Assembly (NCBI RefSeq): GCF_965638725.1
Contig: NC_134963.1
Span: 1,061,501-1,125,500, forward strand
Source: Aptenodytes patagonicus
Taxonomy: Eukaryota > Chordata > Aves > Sphenisciformes > Spheniscidae
Length of the DNA stretch: 64,000 nt
Direction: 5' to 3'
The translations under genes and the position numbers were made by a program. This document shows, one piece after another, positions 25,001 to 35,069 of this stretch. Within the stretch, counting starts at the first letter, position 1. Every line of letters begins with the position of its first letter. Below the pieces are notes generated by a model. The model did not search any database. It was not told the origin of the DNA and was given only the letters and a program-made list of their open reading frames with translations.

Positions 25001-26891
25001 GGTAAGGCTGCAGAACAAGGAGCAAACTCTGTTGTGTACAGGTGTTTGGGTCGGGGCACATTGTTTGCTTGGTTGCTTGTACCCACAGTGTTTGTCAATA
25101 AGTTGGACGTTTGTGGGCTGGCCAAGCTTACTGCACTCGCTGTGGCTACAAGAGATGTCGTGTGGACTGAACGGGTTAATTCTGTATCTTCCTTTAATGC
25201 ACGTTTGCTCTTTATGCCTCTTGTCTTCTGAGATTAGGATTTAGTTGTGGGACATATAAATATATTTGGTTTTAATTTATACAGGCTTGTCTTTCCATTC
25301 AAGTCAAGTTACTGATCTAAAAAAGAACTCTCTAATAAATTTTAAGACATTAATTAATATCAATGTATCTAACTCCATTGCAATGTCCGTCAAAGATAAC
25401 TGTGACCACTTCAGTTGTTTGTAATGTTACTTAGTATATGATATTGATTTTGTTTGTGCTTAAGAAACCATGGAATGGGTGATACATCCATAAAGTTTGA
25501 AGTGATTCCTGGTAAAAATCAGAAGAGTGAATATGTTATGACTTGTGGCAAACACACGGTGCGAGGCTGGTGTAAGTACAGTACTTAGTGTGACCTCTGA
25601 CAGTATCTTCCTTTTTTCCCGTTCTTGTTTGTTGTCCATTTTGTAGGTGCTTGTTCAGCTATCTAGCTTGTTACATGCTTATTCTGCTCTTCTCTGGTAT
25701 CTCAATTTTGAATAACACGAGTAAATATTGGTGTTCATCTAATTACGTAATGTGCCAGTATTGACAGGTTTTCATGATTATTTTTACAGGCAAAAATAAA
25801 AGAGTGGGGAAACAATTAGCTTCTCAGAAAATCCTACAGCTACTGCATCCACATGTGAAAAATTGGGGCTCTCTTTTGCGTATGTATGGTAGAGAGAGTA
25901 GCAAGATGGTTAAACAGGTGAACATGATTTTGTTTCATTGTAACCTACCTTGTGATTGTATTTGTGCTTTTGTATTTTTCTGGGTTTTTAAATTTCATTA
26001 CAACAAAGCTTTAATGGTATCTATTTCGGCATAATAGTGTTGTTCCCTATCGTGGTAAAGGCAGTATGCGTTTGGTGAGCAGTTCTCAATTCTTCTGAAT
26101 TGATTCTCATACCTTGCTATTGCCAGAAGATAAGATGAGCGCTGCGCTTTCGTTGACAATAATAGTTCTGTCAATCTCGCATCTTCCAGGTCAAAGCTAT
26201 ATAACCTATTTAATATTTAACTAACTCATGGAAATATATGTTATTACTTAAGGGAGTACAACTATTGCAGATTAAACTTCTGCTCCATGTGTTTTAATTT
26301 TTTTTTCATCAAAAACCTCATCTGTTGTTTCTTACGGTTCCGTTGAATAGGAAACCTCTGATAAAAGTGTGATAGAACTTCAGCAGTACGCCAAAAAGAA
26401 CAAGCCAAATCTGCACATCCTGAACAAGTTACAGGAAGAAATGAAAAAACTGGCACAGGAAAGAGTGAGTATATGCTCTCTTGTATTTACAAGCGGGAAG
26501 AATGCCATGGGTCAGACTTAGATTAGAATTTTTGCTTGTTTTATACAGCATCTCGTGTAAAGAGAGCTGTTCAAAACTTCATTTTTGGGAGGGGGCTGCT
26601 TTTAGAGAGATTTTCATCTTCTCTTTTAAACTGGCTTATAACTTAATTTTACCTACTGCAGTAAATTTATTTTTAACATTAGAACAAGTTAGCCTTTCAC
26701 AAAGATTCACACAAGTTTGGCTACAATTGTTCAAAATTTTAGAAGTGTTTTATTATGATACTCTCTTTATGACTGTGGTGGTGGGTTTTTGTTTCATGCT
26801 CTTTTAGGAGGAAACGCGAAAGAAACCCAAGATGACAATAGTGGAATCGGCTCAACCTGGTAGTGAACCTCTGTGTACCGTTGATGTGTAA
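13081..26891 (+). CDS. DGCR8: DGCR8, Microprocessor complex subunit (13 coding exons)
   Basis: DGCR8 is the nuclear double-stranded-RNA-binding partner of DROSHA that recognises pri-miRNA stems and apical junctions. Coding exons: 13081-13803, 14251-14413, 15880-16022, 16752-17034, 18701-18898, 20307-20408, 22303-22401, 23637-23719, 24901-25001, 25465-25571, 25790-25917, 26351-26464, 26808-26891. All have AG/GT borders and compatible phases, giving 775 residues (human 773). Visible parts are a low-complexity N-terminus with proline runs, an acidic stretch near 170-225, the WW/heme region about 297-356, dsRBD1 about 513-580, dsRBD2 about 622-687, and the DROSHA-binding tail ending CTVDV. The ATG at 13081 aligns with the human start. 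The N-terminal 70 residues are the most diverged part; from dsRBD1 onward it is nearly identical to human as I recall it. Gene identity is very secure; splice borders are predictions. Confidence 0.97.
13180..13255 (+). ncRNA. MIR1306: miR-1306 precursor hairpin in DGCR8 coding exon
   Basis: The 5p segment at 13189-13210 and the 3p segment at 13229-13246 appear identical to human miR-1306-5p and -3p as I recall them. The core AACGTCCA / TGGACGTT is a perfect 8-bp stem extended by a GC pair and then CCACC with GGTGG pairing; the loop is about 18 nt. The hairpin lies inside the reading frame, roughly codons 34-58, which also constrains the protein here. In mammals it is the second Microprocessor cleavage site in DGCR8 mRNA. 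Confidence 0.88.
14414..15879 (+). other. DGCR8: DGCR8 intron 3
   Basis: This is the intron between the exons ending at 14413 and starting at 15880, with donor GTAAGT and acceptor TTTAAAG. An open frame of 114 codons at 15220-15564 has no match to a known domain and no splice support. Nothing else is seen. Confidence 0.6.
15880..17034 (+). other. DGCR8: DGCR8 WW motif and heme-binding region exons
   Basis: Coding exons 15880-16022 and 16752-17034 encode residues 296-437. They include the WW-type segment (PLPDGW with Trp at about 309, then VVTWSRPYF) and the Ile-Pro-Cys motif with Cys at about 354, equivalent to human Cys352, which ligates heme. In human DGCR8 this region forms a dimer that binds heme and recognises the pri-miRNA apical junction. 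The key Trp and Cys are retained. The part after about residue 365 is less conserved and rich in Glu, Asp and Ser. Confidence 0.9.
17035..18700 (+). other. DGCR8: DGCR8 intron 5
   Basis: The reading frame of the preceding exon stays open for about 80 nt past the donor to a TGA at 17115-17117, encoding a hydrophobic tail. No AATAAA follows closely. The remainder is AT-rich without exons. Confidence 0.55.
18899..20306 (+). other. DGCR8: DGCR8 intron 6
   Basis: Donor GTTAGT at 18899 and acceptor TTGTAG ending at 20306, preceded by C and T runs. No other feature. Confidence 0.6.
20409..22302 (+). other. DGCR8: DGCR8 intron 7
   Basis: Donor GTAAGT at 20409 and acceptor TTTCCAG ending at 22302. 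It contains a run of 12 G at about 20826-20838. The small open frame at 21682-21873 has a hydrophobic segment but lies in no exon series. Confidence 0.55.
22402..23636 (+). other. DGCR8: DGCR8 intron 8
   Basis: Donor GTAACA at 22402 and acceptor CTGCAG ending at 23636. It contains a small cluster of direct and inverted copies of ACTAGGG at 23214-23255. Confidence 0.6.
23720..24900 (+). other. DGCR8: DGCR8 intron 9
   Basis: Donor GTACTG at 23720 and acceptor CCTTTTGTAG ending at 24900. Nothing else recognised. Confidence 0.6.
24901..25917 (+). other. DGCR8: DGCR8 double-stranded RNA-binding domain 2 exons
   Basis: Exons 24901-25001, 25465-25571 and 25790-25917 encode residues 599-710. They contain the second dsRBD, with the helix [15 protein letters not shown] and the basic helix [18 protein letters not shown], followed by the linker [18 protein letters not shown]. 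The 24901 exon boundary lies before the domain and the basic helix falls in the last exon, as in the human gene. Confidence 0.9.
26351..26891 (+). other. DGCR8: DGCR8 C-terminal DROSHA-binding tail and stop
   Basis: Exons 26351-26464 and 26808-26891 encode residues 711-775. The first holds a long charged helix ([19 protein letters not shown]) and the second the short conserved end PLCTVDV with TAA at 26889-26891. In human this tail helix binds DROSHA. Confidence 0.9.
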
Positions 26892-29800
26892 TGAGAAAAT
26901 TTACAAGTGGGGAGCAATAACACAAATGGAGGAACTAGATTTTCAACAATTATTTAAAAATTGTTTGCTGCAGAATGCAAGATAACTTTTAAAATACAAG
27001 CTGCTTCAGTTATGCATTGTTCTTTTTGCATCATCAGGGCAATATTACTTTTTCCTATTTTCTTTTTTTTTTTTTTTTAATACCTCTGAGATATGTACGT
27101 TTAAAGGATTGATCATAAAGATCTCTACTTGGGCAGATGCACGGAGGACAGGCATGTTCACACAGGATAAAATCAATCAAGCACTTTTTCCTGGAAAGCC
27201 ATCCATGTTGTTCGAAATGGATGTGTTTTAAGGATGAAATTCAGAGTATCTATGTACAGGTTGAAGCTGATACTATATATATACACACATTCATATATAT
27301 GTATATATAAAAGAAATATATGTACATCTTCTTGTATGAACATGCCTAAAACTATTTTTGTGAAAAGTTTTGTTGCATTTCAGCACATAATAATATGCAC
27401 TGATAAGACACTTTGGTGACAAATACATGAAAGTGATGAGCAATGTTCCTAATGCCATAGGATTAGGCCAGTAACGCTGTTTCTTTTTGGTTGGTTTTTT
27501 GTCTCCTGCCAGGCTTAGTTATTCAAGATCACAGTATGCAGATTTTTTTATTACTTGAAAAGAACAAGTATACCTGGTAGTGTTAAGAGCAATAGGCTGG
27601 ATATCCAAAATTATTGGGTTTTATTTTAATTGAAAAGAGCCTATGTTAGTTTACAGATCAGTTGAAAAGGGAAAATATGGTCCTATTTATTTGATGAAGA
27701 TAAAAACTGTAATTTGAAAGGCTGTTTTCAAAGCTTGGAGCCAAAACGCAGCTGACGATGGCTGACAGTCTGAAAATACTTTGCCAATGACATGTTTAAA
27801 GACCTTCCACTCCCTTCTCCCAGCAATAAAATAATTTCTCATTTGTTTGGAGTCAGAATATATCTACTTGATCAATTAAGTCTTAATTTGCACCATAAAA
27901 GCAAAGAATTAAAAAAAAACCCAACCCACAACCCTGAGAAATCTGAAATAACTGCAGCAATTTAGGTTTTTTAACAAGTTTTTGGTTTTACTTTTTTAAC
28001 TGCATTTTTAGTTTTTAAAGAAAAAGTGTAACTTCTGCAATGAAAATTAGAATGTAGATTTGGAATGTGACATAGAGTAATGAGTAGAATGAGACCATAA
28101 CAGGTTATACCGATAAATAAGAAAATCACAAATATGCAACTATTATAAAATACAATCTTAGAAAACAGGCAGTACTCACTATGTCATCGGAGGCTATGTT
28201 AATTTAAGCACAGAAGACATAATTTTGGCTGTTGTGAAAGCACTGCTGCGTGGGTTTCGTTCTTCATACGGGGCTCTTTACTGGGTGATTGCAGTAAGTC
28301 TTCTCTTCGAACCATTTTTGTGCGTTCTTTGGTTTGTTCTTGAGGAAGAGAGTGAAAACCAGGCTGGTGGTAGGGCTTCAAAGACTTATCCGAGTGGTAC
28401 TGCTGGCCTTTACGCTCCGACTCCGGCAGGAGTGAAAGAGGTCAGTTCCTTGTAATTGCTGCAGCTCCCGGTACTTACCTGGACAGTGACCTGGGGGCTT
28501 GAGGGGGGTTTTGTTTTGGTTTTGGGGTTTTTTGGTTGGGTGGGTTTTGTTTGGGGGGGTTTTTTTTGTTTTTTTTTTTTACCATGTCACATATAGAGTG
28601 CTGCAGTATAATGAATTTAGTGCCTACTGGAATTTAACAATATTGGCATCAGTATTGTGAGACCTCCTTTTAATATCTCCCATTATTTTGGAAATATGTG
28701 GATTTTAATTTATATCTCAAACTAATGTTTTCTAATATATGTTGCATATAATGTTCGAGGTTAAACAGGAGGAGTCTTGGAGTCTTAACCTGTTTCTGTG
28801 TTTGAGTGATATGCTCGGAGGTCTCTGCAAATATGAATTCACCCATTTCTTACGATGATATTTAGCTTTCCAGTTCCACGAGTGGTAGTCCTGTTATAAC
28901 AGGATACAGGTCGTTGGAAGACTATACATAAACTATTATTTAAAGAAGTGGCCTATCTAAAAAAACAAAACCGAAAAACACTGCCTCTGCTTTTTTTTTG
29001 TATAGCTTTAATAATCTCCATCTTCTGAAGGGTATATAATATTGGTGCAGTAGTGACAAGCAGTGGTTACTGTTTGTCTCTCTTTTTGTTGTTTTTTTTG
29101 CTTTGTTTTCATAAAGACAGGGCTTATATCTTCTATGCCTAAATGTATTACTCTTTTAGGTAGGCTTTACTTTAGCTTACGTGTTTTCAGCAGAAAAATC
29201 TGTACTCGGATGGCACTGTAAAAGACAAATCACCCGTGTGGATCTTTTTATTTTTCTGAAATCAGAATGTCGATGCATTTGCAGGTCACCTGCAGAATAT
29301 CCACAGATGCCTCGCTTACAAATTTGTTTTCATTATTTTTAAGAGGATTGCTGTATTACCTCAGTCTGCCACTATCAGAATCGCAAGGAGACCATTGCCC
29401 TTAATTAAACCATCCAGAGATTTCATTGTGAACCAAAGCCTAGAACGTGTATTACGTATATTATGCATTCTAAACAAAAACAAACAAAAAAAGATGGTAT
29501 TAGACCTTGCTGCAGCCTTTAACTGGAGAGATGTCCGGAAAATAGCGCAATAACTGCTGGAACAACCAACCTAACTGCTGTTTATGTCATTGTGAAGTAT
29601 TCTTGTGTTTTAATGTTTACTATTGTTTGGAGTGTAACAGTCTCGCATTTGCACATAAGCACGAGCTGCTGTGATAGAGGATAGATCGTTGCATTTAACT
29701 TCAGCTTCTGCATGGACACTTAGAGTGTGATTCAAGATGTATCCTAAACTTGTCTTGTAACTCTTACGTGTTTTCTAGGTAATCGGCTGTAAAGGTTTAG

Positions 29801-30690
29801 ATCTTGATTGTATGAATGCATAAAACAACTGCTGCTTTTGTCACTGATACTTGTTATTTATCCCTTCTGTATCCCGAGGAGGATGGGTATTTTTATAGGG
29901 ATGGAGTGTATTTTTAAGAGCTGTTCCGTCCTTTGGGAATTAAGACAGTTTTCGCTTTGCGTATTACGTGCTTCTCAACAAAAGTGTGGTATATTGACTT
30001 TAAGGATAAAATTAGCGTTCATTCAAATCTTTATGGTACTGATGGAAAAACGTACTGTGACTTCCAGTAAATAGTCAGATGCTACATATTTAAACGCCAG
30101 TCATCCAGCTTTTTCTTACGTATTTATTAAACAAAACTGATGAAGTCGTTGGGTGCTCAGAAGTTTGGAAAAACACTATTATGCATAAACTTAACTGTTG
30201 TATGTAAACTTCCACCTTCCTGTGATGCTGTCAGGCTTTATACAAATATATTTGTAAGATGCAGGTATTTGAAAGCATTATGATTATCTCACTAATTCTC
30301 TAGACTGTACTTTTGGTTCGGGAGTAAAATTCAGGAAGTGATAGCCTCCTAACTTTCCATGGGAAGAAACGCGAAGTGCAAGAAGCCATGCTGTTGTTAA
30401 CCAAATAAAACGATCAGCTACAGTATTCTGATGTGTATCTGAGAAAGTGAAAAAACGAAACAAAACTCGTTCTTACTGCCCAAGTAGGTAACAACGGTTG
30501 CTGTATGAATTGTATTGGGTGCAGTTGCTTGATGCCAGTGCTAAATTGGTACAACTATAAAGCCTCATTTTCACTGAGCCTCTGCTTGCTTTTTTTCTGC
30601 ACAATCATATAATCCTATGTGTTTGGTCTTTGAGTACTACATGTGTATTTTTCAGACAATTAGTTTTAAGCAATAAAGTTTGATATTATA
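26892..30690 (+). other. DGCR8: DGCR8 3' UTR, probable extent
   Basis: After the stop the sequence is AT-rich and has no coding exon. Plus-strand AATAAA signals occur at 27825, 30404 and 30672. The last is followed by a GTGTGAT-type element, so an end near 30690-30700 is likely, while 27825 would give a UTR of about 0.95 kb. The stretch holds an alternating TA/CA tract at about 27274-27310 and a G/T-rich tract at 28492-28580. A further AATAAA at 31974 could support a still longer form. Confidence 0.5.
28492..28580 (+). repeat. G/T-rich low-complexity tract in DGCR8 3' UTR
   Basis: The sense strand has successive runs of five, six, four, three, three and seven G separated mainly by T, then a long T run broken by single Gs. 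Four or more G-runs with short loops can fold as a quadruplex in RNA. No gene is encoded. Confidence 0.7.
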
Positions 30691-30699
30691 AAATGCTCC

Positions 30700-32595
30700 A
30701 GTGTGATCAGTATTATGATAGCTTAAGCATATTTAGAAAAAGGGAAGTTTTATTCCTTGATTCCTGTAGGTATTTTTAAATAGAAATTAAATCAGTACGG
30801 GCTCATTGGGTATGGAAGTACTTCTTTTATCACTTTTTTGGTAAGGAATTGAATGTTTACATGGTTAGACATCATTTGGAATGAAATTGAATTAAAACTT
30901 TTTCTTGAATTGGAATCTGTATTTTTACTTAAATGACGTGACGGTTGGAAATGACGCAACCTGAAGTTGCTGGGTTTGGTACCTGCTGTCACACGCCTAC
31001 CTCACTGGACAGGAAAGGGGGATCAGCAAGTCCCCGTGCTGTAATAGTAGCTTTTTTTGTTCAGTCCGTATTCAATGTACATTAGAAGTACGTTCAATAA
31101 CTTGAGATTTAAAATGGTTATTCCTTCTAACAACCAGTATTATTGTCTGTTCTGTAGCGTGGATCACAATCGGTTAAATTAATGCTAGGTGCCAAGCATC
31201 TGTATGGAAGTACGAATCCTGACTGGAGAGCAACTTGTGCAGGGGTGGGAGTCTCGACCAGGTTTGTCTCCACACCCAGCAACACACATTGGAAGTGCAG
31301 CTTAAGGTGCTGGGCCTCGCGGTTAAGTAGCAGCCGCCGTCATGGCCTGGGTGTCTGCAATACCTGCTTACTGCGTTAAGGTTTGGCATGAAATGCAACT
31401 GCCGCCTTCTCTTACCGCACAGGGCTCTGAGTAAAACAGCCAGGAAGATACCTGAGAGAGGATCCTTCTGAGTGTAGGGCAGAGGTTTGGTCGAAAGAAA
31501 CGCTGTGTCCAAAAGCACTTCAGTTATAACCTCAAACACTGACTAAGCTGAGGTAATATTCCTATTGCTTTTCTCACTCTTCAGTAATGACCGAATTAGA
31601 CATCACTCTTCCATAGGTGTATTTTCCATGAGGCTGAGGTTAGCTGCCTTAAAGCTGCTACAAGATCAAAGTCTCGGTGGTGCTACAGAACTTCCTAGAG
31701 ATCGTTGTGACAGGAGGTACTTGACTGAAGGTATCCACTGCGCAGACGTACTAACAGCCTGAGAGGAAAATGAGCCTCTTTATCAAAATTAAGAATTTCT
31801 TACTTCTTCCTGCCAAGATGGATGGCCCTGACTGGTGTCTGCACAGTTAATTTCTGGCCGTAAGTTTTCACGGGTGAGGGTATGCCTAGAGTGAAGTCAT
31901 CTCGGCTTTACTTGTACATTGTAGGAAATGATCCAAGAAAGCCTTTATGTTGTCAGTGACACTACAGTCCCAGAATAAAATTATTTCAACTGTGGAAATT
32001 GTAGCACTTTTATTAGAATATAAGTTTGTTGCTTTCTCTTGAAGATTTAGCCAGTGAACGATTTACTGAAGGTTTAAGATTGCTAAATCTTTACTAGCTC
32101 ATTCAAAAGACATGGCACCGTTTTGCAGGCTAGCAGAGCTGGAAAAAGTCAGTGATGACAGTTACGGGTCCCTGTAACGAGATGACCTGCTTTGGGAATT
32201 GGATACTGTGTTCAGTCAGTCTGCAGGGTCTGCCTTACCGCTCAGTTGCTTAGTTGTGGATAAACAGCAGCTATTCACCAAAACTTATGGTCTGGGGTAT
32301 TACGGTCACACTGGAAGGGATGCTGTTGCATTAAAAATCAGCCCAGGTTTCAAATCGTACCTCAATACAGTTGTGGAATACTCTGTACCTCAAGTTGTGG
32401 AATACTTCATTTAAAGCTATGTTTCCACTGTTTAAGGAGTGAGACCACCATACATATTACTTCGCTAACCTAAATTTCCCCCTGAGGGCAGGAGGGGAAA
32501 AGCAGGATTTGGCCTAATAGTAGATAACGAAGTTTAACTCAAATTAGTATGATGAAATAACTTGGAAGCCTTGCAGCTACTCTGTTGTACAGAGA
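30700..32595. other. Convergent spacer between DGCR8 and TRMT2A
   Basis: The two genes point at each other across this interval. A minus-strand open frame of 121 codons at 31174-31539 has no recognisable domain or conserved look and is probably chance. AATAAA at 31974 (plus) could be a distal DGCR8 site. I see no RNA gene or known repeat. Confidence 0.45.
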
Positions 32596-32709
32596 TTTAT
32601 TACCTGGATGTTACAGAAACGGCGTTACTGAAGCAGTTAGCAAGCAAAAGGAGTTTCTGGAAAGCGTCTCTTGGGAGTTAAGTTGATGCCCTCTCTCCAA
32701 ATGCAGTAC
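32596..32709 (-). other. TRMT2A: TRMT2A 3' UTR with polyadenylation signal
   Basis: The plus-strand TTTATT at 32596-32601 is AATAAA on the coding strand, about 110 nt after the TRMT2A stop at 32710-32712. That predicts a short 3' UTR ending near 32575-32585. The cleavage position is estimated. Confidence 0.55.
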
Positions 32710-35069
32710 CTACGTGTGTACAGAAGTTGCCTGGCTCCCCTCAACGGTAGATGGGTTGGTGCCATCCAAGCACTCCGAGTCGTACCCCGCTGTTGTGACT
32801 TCAGTAGCATCAGGCCTTGCTTCAGCAGAGCTCCCGTTTGCATAGTCGACCCTTTCAAAGAATATCAGTAACTCACAGTGCCTGGTCTGAGGGAAGAGAT
32901 CCACAGCCATTGCTTTAACGGGGCGGAAGGATGCTCCTTTCACTCTGTTGGAAGGGGCCCGGCAAAGGCTTGATGGGAAAGAAAGGGGAGAAGAACTGAA
33001 TTAATATTTTAGTATACTGTTCACCACTGCTACTCTTCTAAGAAAGGTTTTTCTTCCCCAAGCCTCGATCCCGTGGTAGGGTTATTCACAACCCCTAATA
33101 TTTCCATTATTACTCGCGTATTGGGCAGTACCGTTCCAAGCTTGCTGTGTAGCAGCTGTCAACCGTTTCTGGTGAAAGGCAGACCTCAAGGAATAGGGCT
33201 TTAAAATAAAAATCCAGCGATGGTCCCCCTCCCCAAGAAGCATGTATTTTTCTTCTTACCACGTTTACTTAGTCAACGCAAGAAATACTCACTCCACGAA
33301 GTTATTCATTGCGGCTCTAGGATTGCAGGATACATAGATAAGCTTCTTCAGATGTTCAGCTCTTCTAATGGCAAGAATCACCTTGGAATCTAGATGATCA
33401 AAACCAAGACAGCCGTTTACCAGTTCTGTGTGCATCAACAGACTCGCACAAGAATTCCAGGTTATGCTCCAGCATCAACAAAACTGCTGCGATACCCAGT
33501 TGCTTCAAGCTATACCTGAAGCCTCCTGCATTTGTTCCATTGGTGTTTTCTTAGGTTCACCACCAAACACCAACTGGGAGAACGGACTTAAGAGAAGGTA
33601 AACTTACGCAGCCCTGCTCGTGGTGGATCTACAATAGTAATCAGGTTCTGAGGAGCTAATACGTTAATTAGGGAAGGAACAATATCTTCAGCCTTCCCAC
33701 AATGAAATTCAGTATTATTCAGTTCTATAAAAAAATGAAGAGACGTTATCAGAGTACTTATCTAGTCAAAGCATCTTTCAGTACACTCAAATTGGATATT
33801 AAGTTCCATGCCTTAGAAGCTACAAATCATTTAGTCTACCCTGAAATCAGTGTGATTTAAACAATCACTGGTACTTCAGATCATTTAAACAACAGTAACA
33901 TGAGAATCTTCCATTAGCCGGACTAAAGCAAAACCCCACAAAAACCAGCTACTGTTAATGGTTTATTTATGAGGGTAACTGTGGCTTCATCTCACTTTTA
34001 CAGTGAAAAGTTTTATTTTTGGAGAAAAAAAGCACTAGCTGTTAGTCAACAGGAAAATTGATCTCAAAGATTAGCATGGTATATGTTTTCAAGAGAGATT
34101 TAATGTTTAAAATGGGCAAGATTACCACCAACAACATGTAATTCCAAGCTGCTTAGATACATAAAGAGAAACTAGCTATACAACTACTATACTTCTTAAC
34201 ACAGACCTTAGCATTTTAGCTTAACTAACCGTTAATCTGGGCATTCACTTTGGCATCCTGCACAGCTTCTTGGCAGAGTTCAATTCCAATCACTTTCTTT
34301 ACTTTCTATAGAATCAAGGGAAAAAGATCCGTCTGTGGTACATAAATGTAAATTTAACCATTATTCATAGCATCAGCAATTAACTACTATACATGAACAC
34401 TGACTAGTACCTGGACAGAGAATTATTGCCTTGAAGCCAGAAAAAGGGCTGAGAGGGGACCTGCACAAATAAAGAGGGACTTTTTAGACTGAAATGGTGG
34501 GATGAACACCCATCTATCCCAACCTGTACATGACAGACTCCAGTTATGCTGGCGTCTTTTGTTTTTTGGGGGCCAGATTTCCTTTTACGGTCTAGCAAGC
34601 TCTGCTCTAAAAATGATGTAAGAAATGTTGGTTATTCATTAGTTACGTGGATCGATTCTAGTAAATTTTGGCTATCCTACAGAACTACTGCCTCTTTTGA
34701 CAAAATTTTTCAAAATAATTTTTCAAAATAATTTTTCAAAATAATTTAGGCTGCTCAGCACAAGGGTTAGCTTTCATGATTTGGTAAAACAGCTGCAGGC
34801 AGTTTAATTAGAAATTAATTGAAAAAATTAAGATATAATGTGTTTCGTTTCAAGTACATCAAGTATTTTCTTTCACTGTAAGCACAACTAAAGATCTACC
34901 TCTGTTAAAAGTAGATTATATCCAGGAAGAGAAGGTACTCACTCACCTTTGCCAAAGAAATCCCGATAGTTCCTGTACCGCAGCAAATGTCAAGCACAGT
35001 GCTCTCTTGGCTCAGTTGTGCCCACTCCCCAATGGCGGTATACAGAATTTCTGCAGCTTGTGTGTTTAC
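32710..35069 (-). other. TRMT2A: TRMT2A catalytic methyltransferase exons
   Basis: Five exons (35069-34947, 34305-34230, 33724-33608, 33389-33293, 32968-32710) encode the Rossmann-fold half. The first carries the SAM-binding glycine loop, the third DPPRAG, the fourth the nucleophilic Cys in SCNPR that attacks uracil C6, and the last [15 protein letters not shown] and the general-base Glu. About 50 extra residues follow the conserved core and end in VHT before TAG at 32710-32712. This tail is Ser/Thr/Ala-rich and poorly conserved. Confidence 0.92.

Noticed and set aside
31174-31539. Minus-strand 121-codon open frame between DGCR8 and TRMT2A
   Set aside because: No recognisable motif, no splice support, and amino-acid use typical of random translation.
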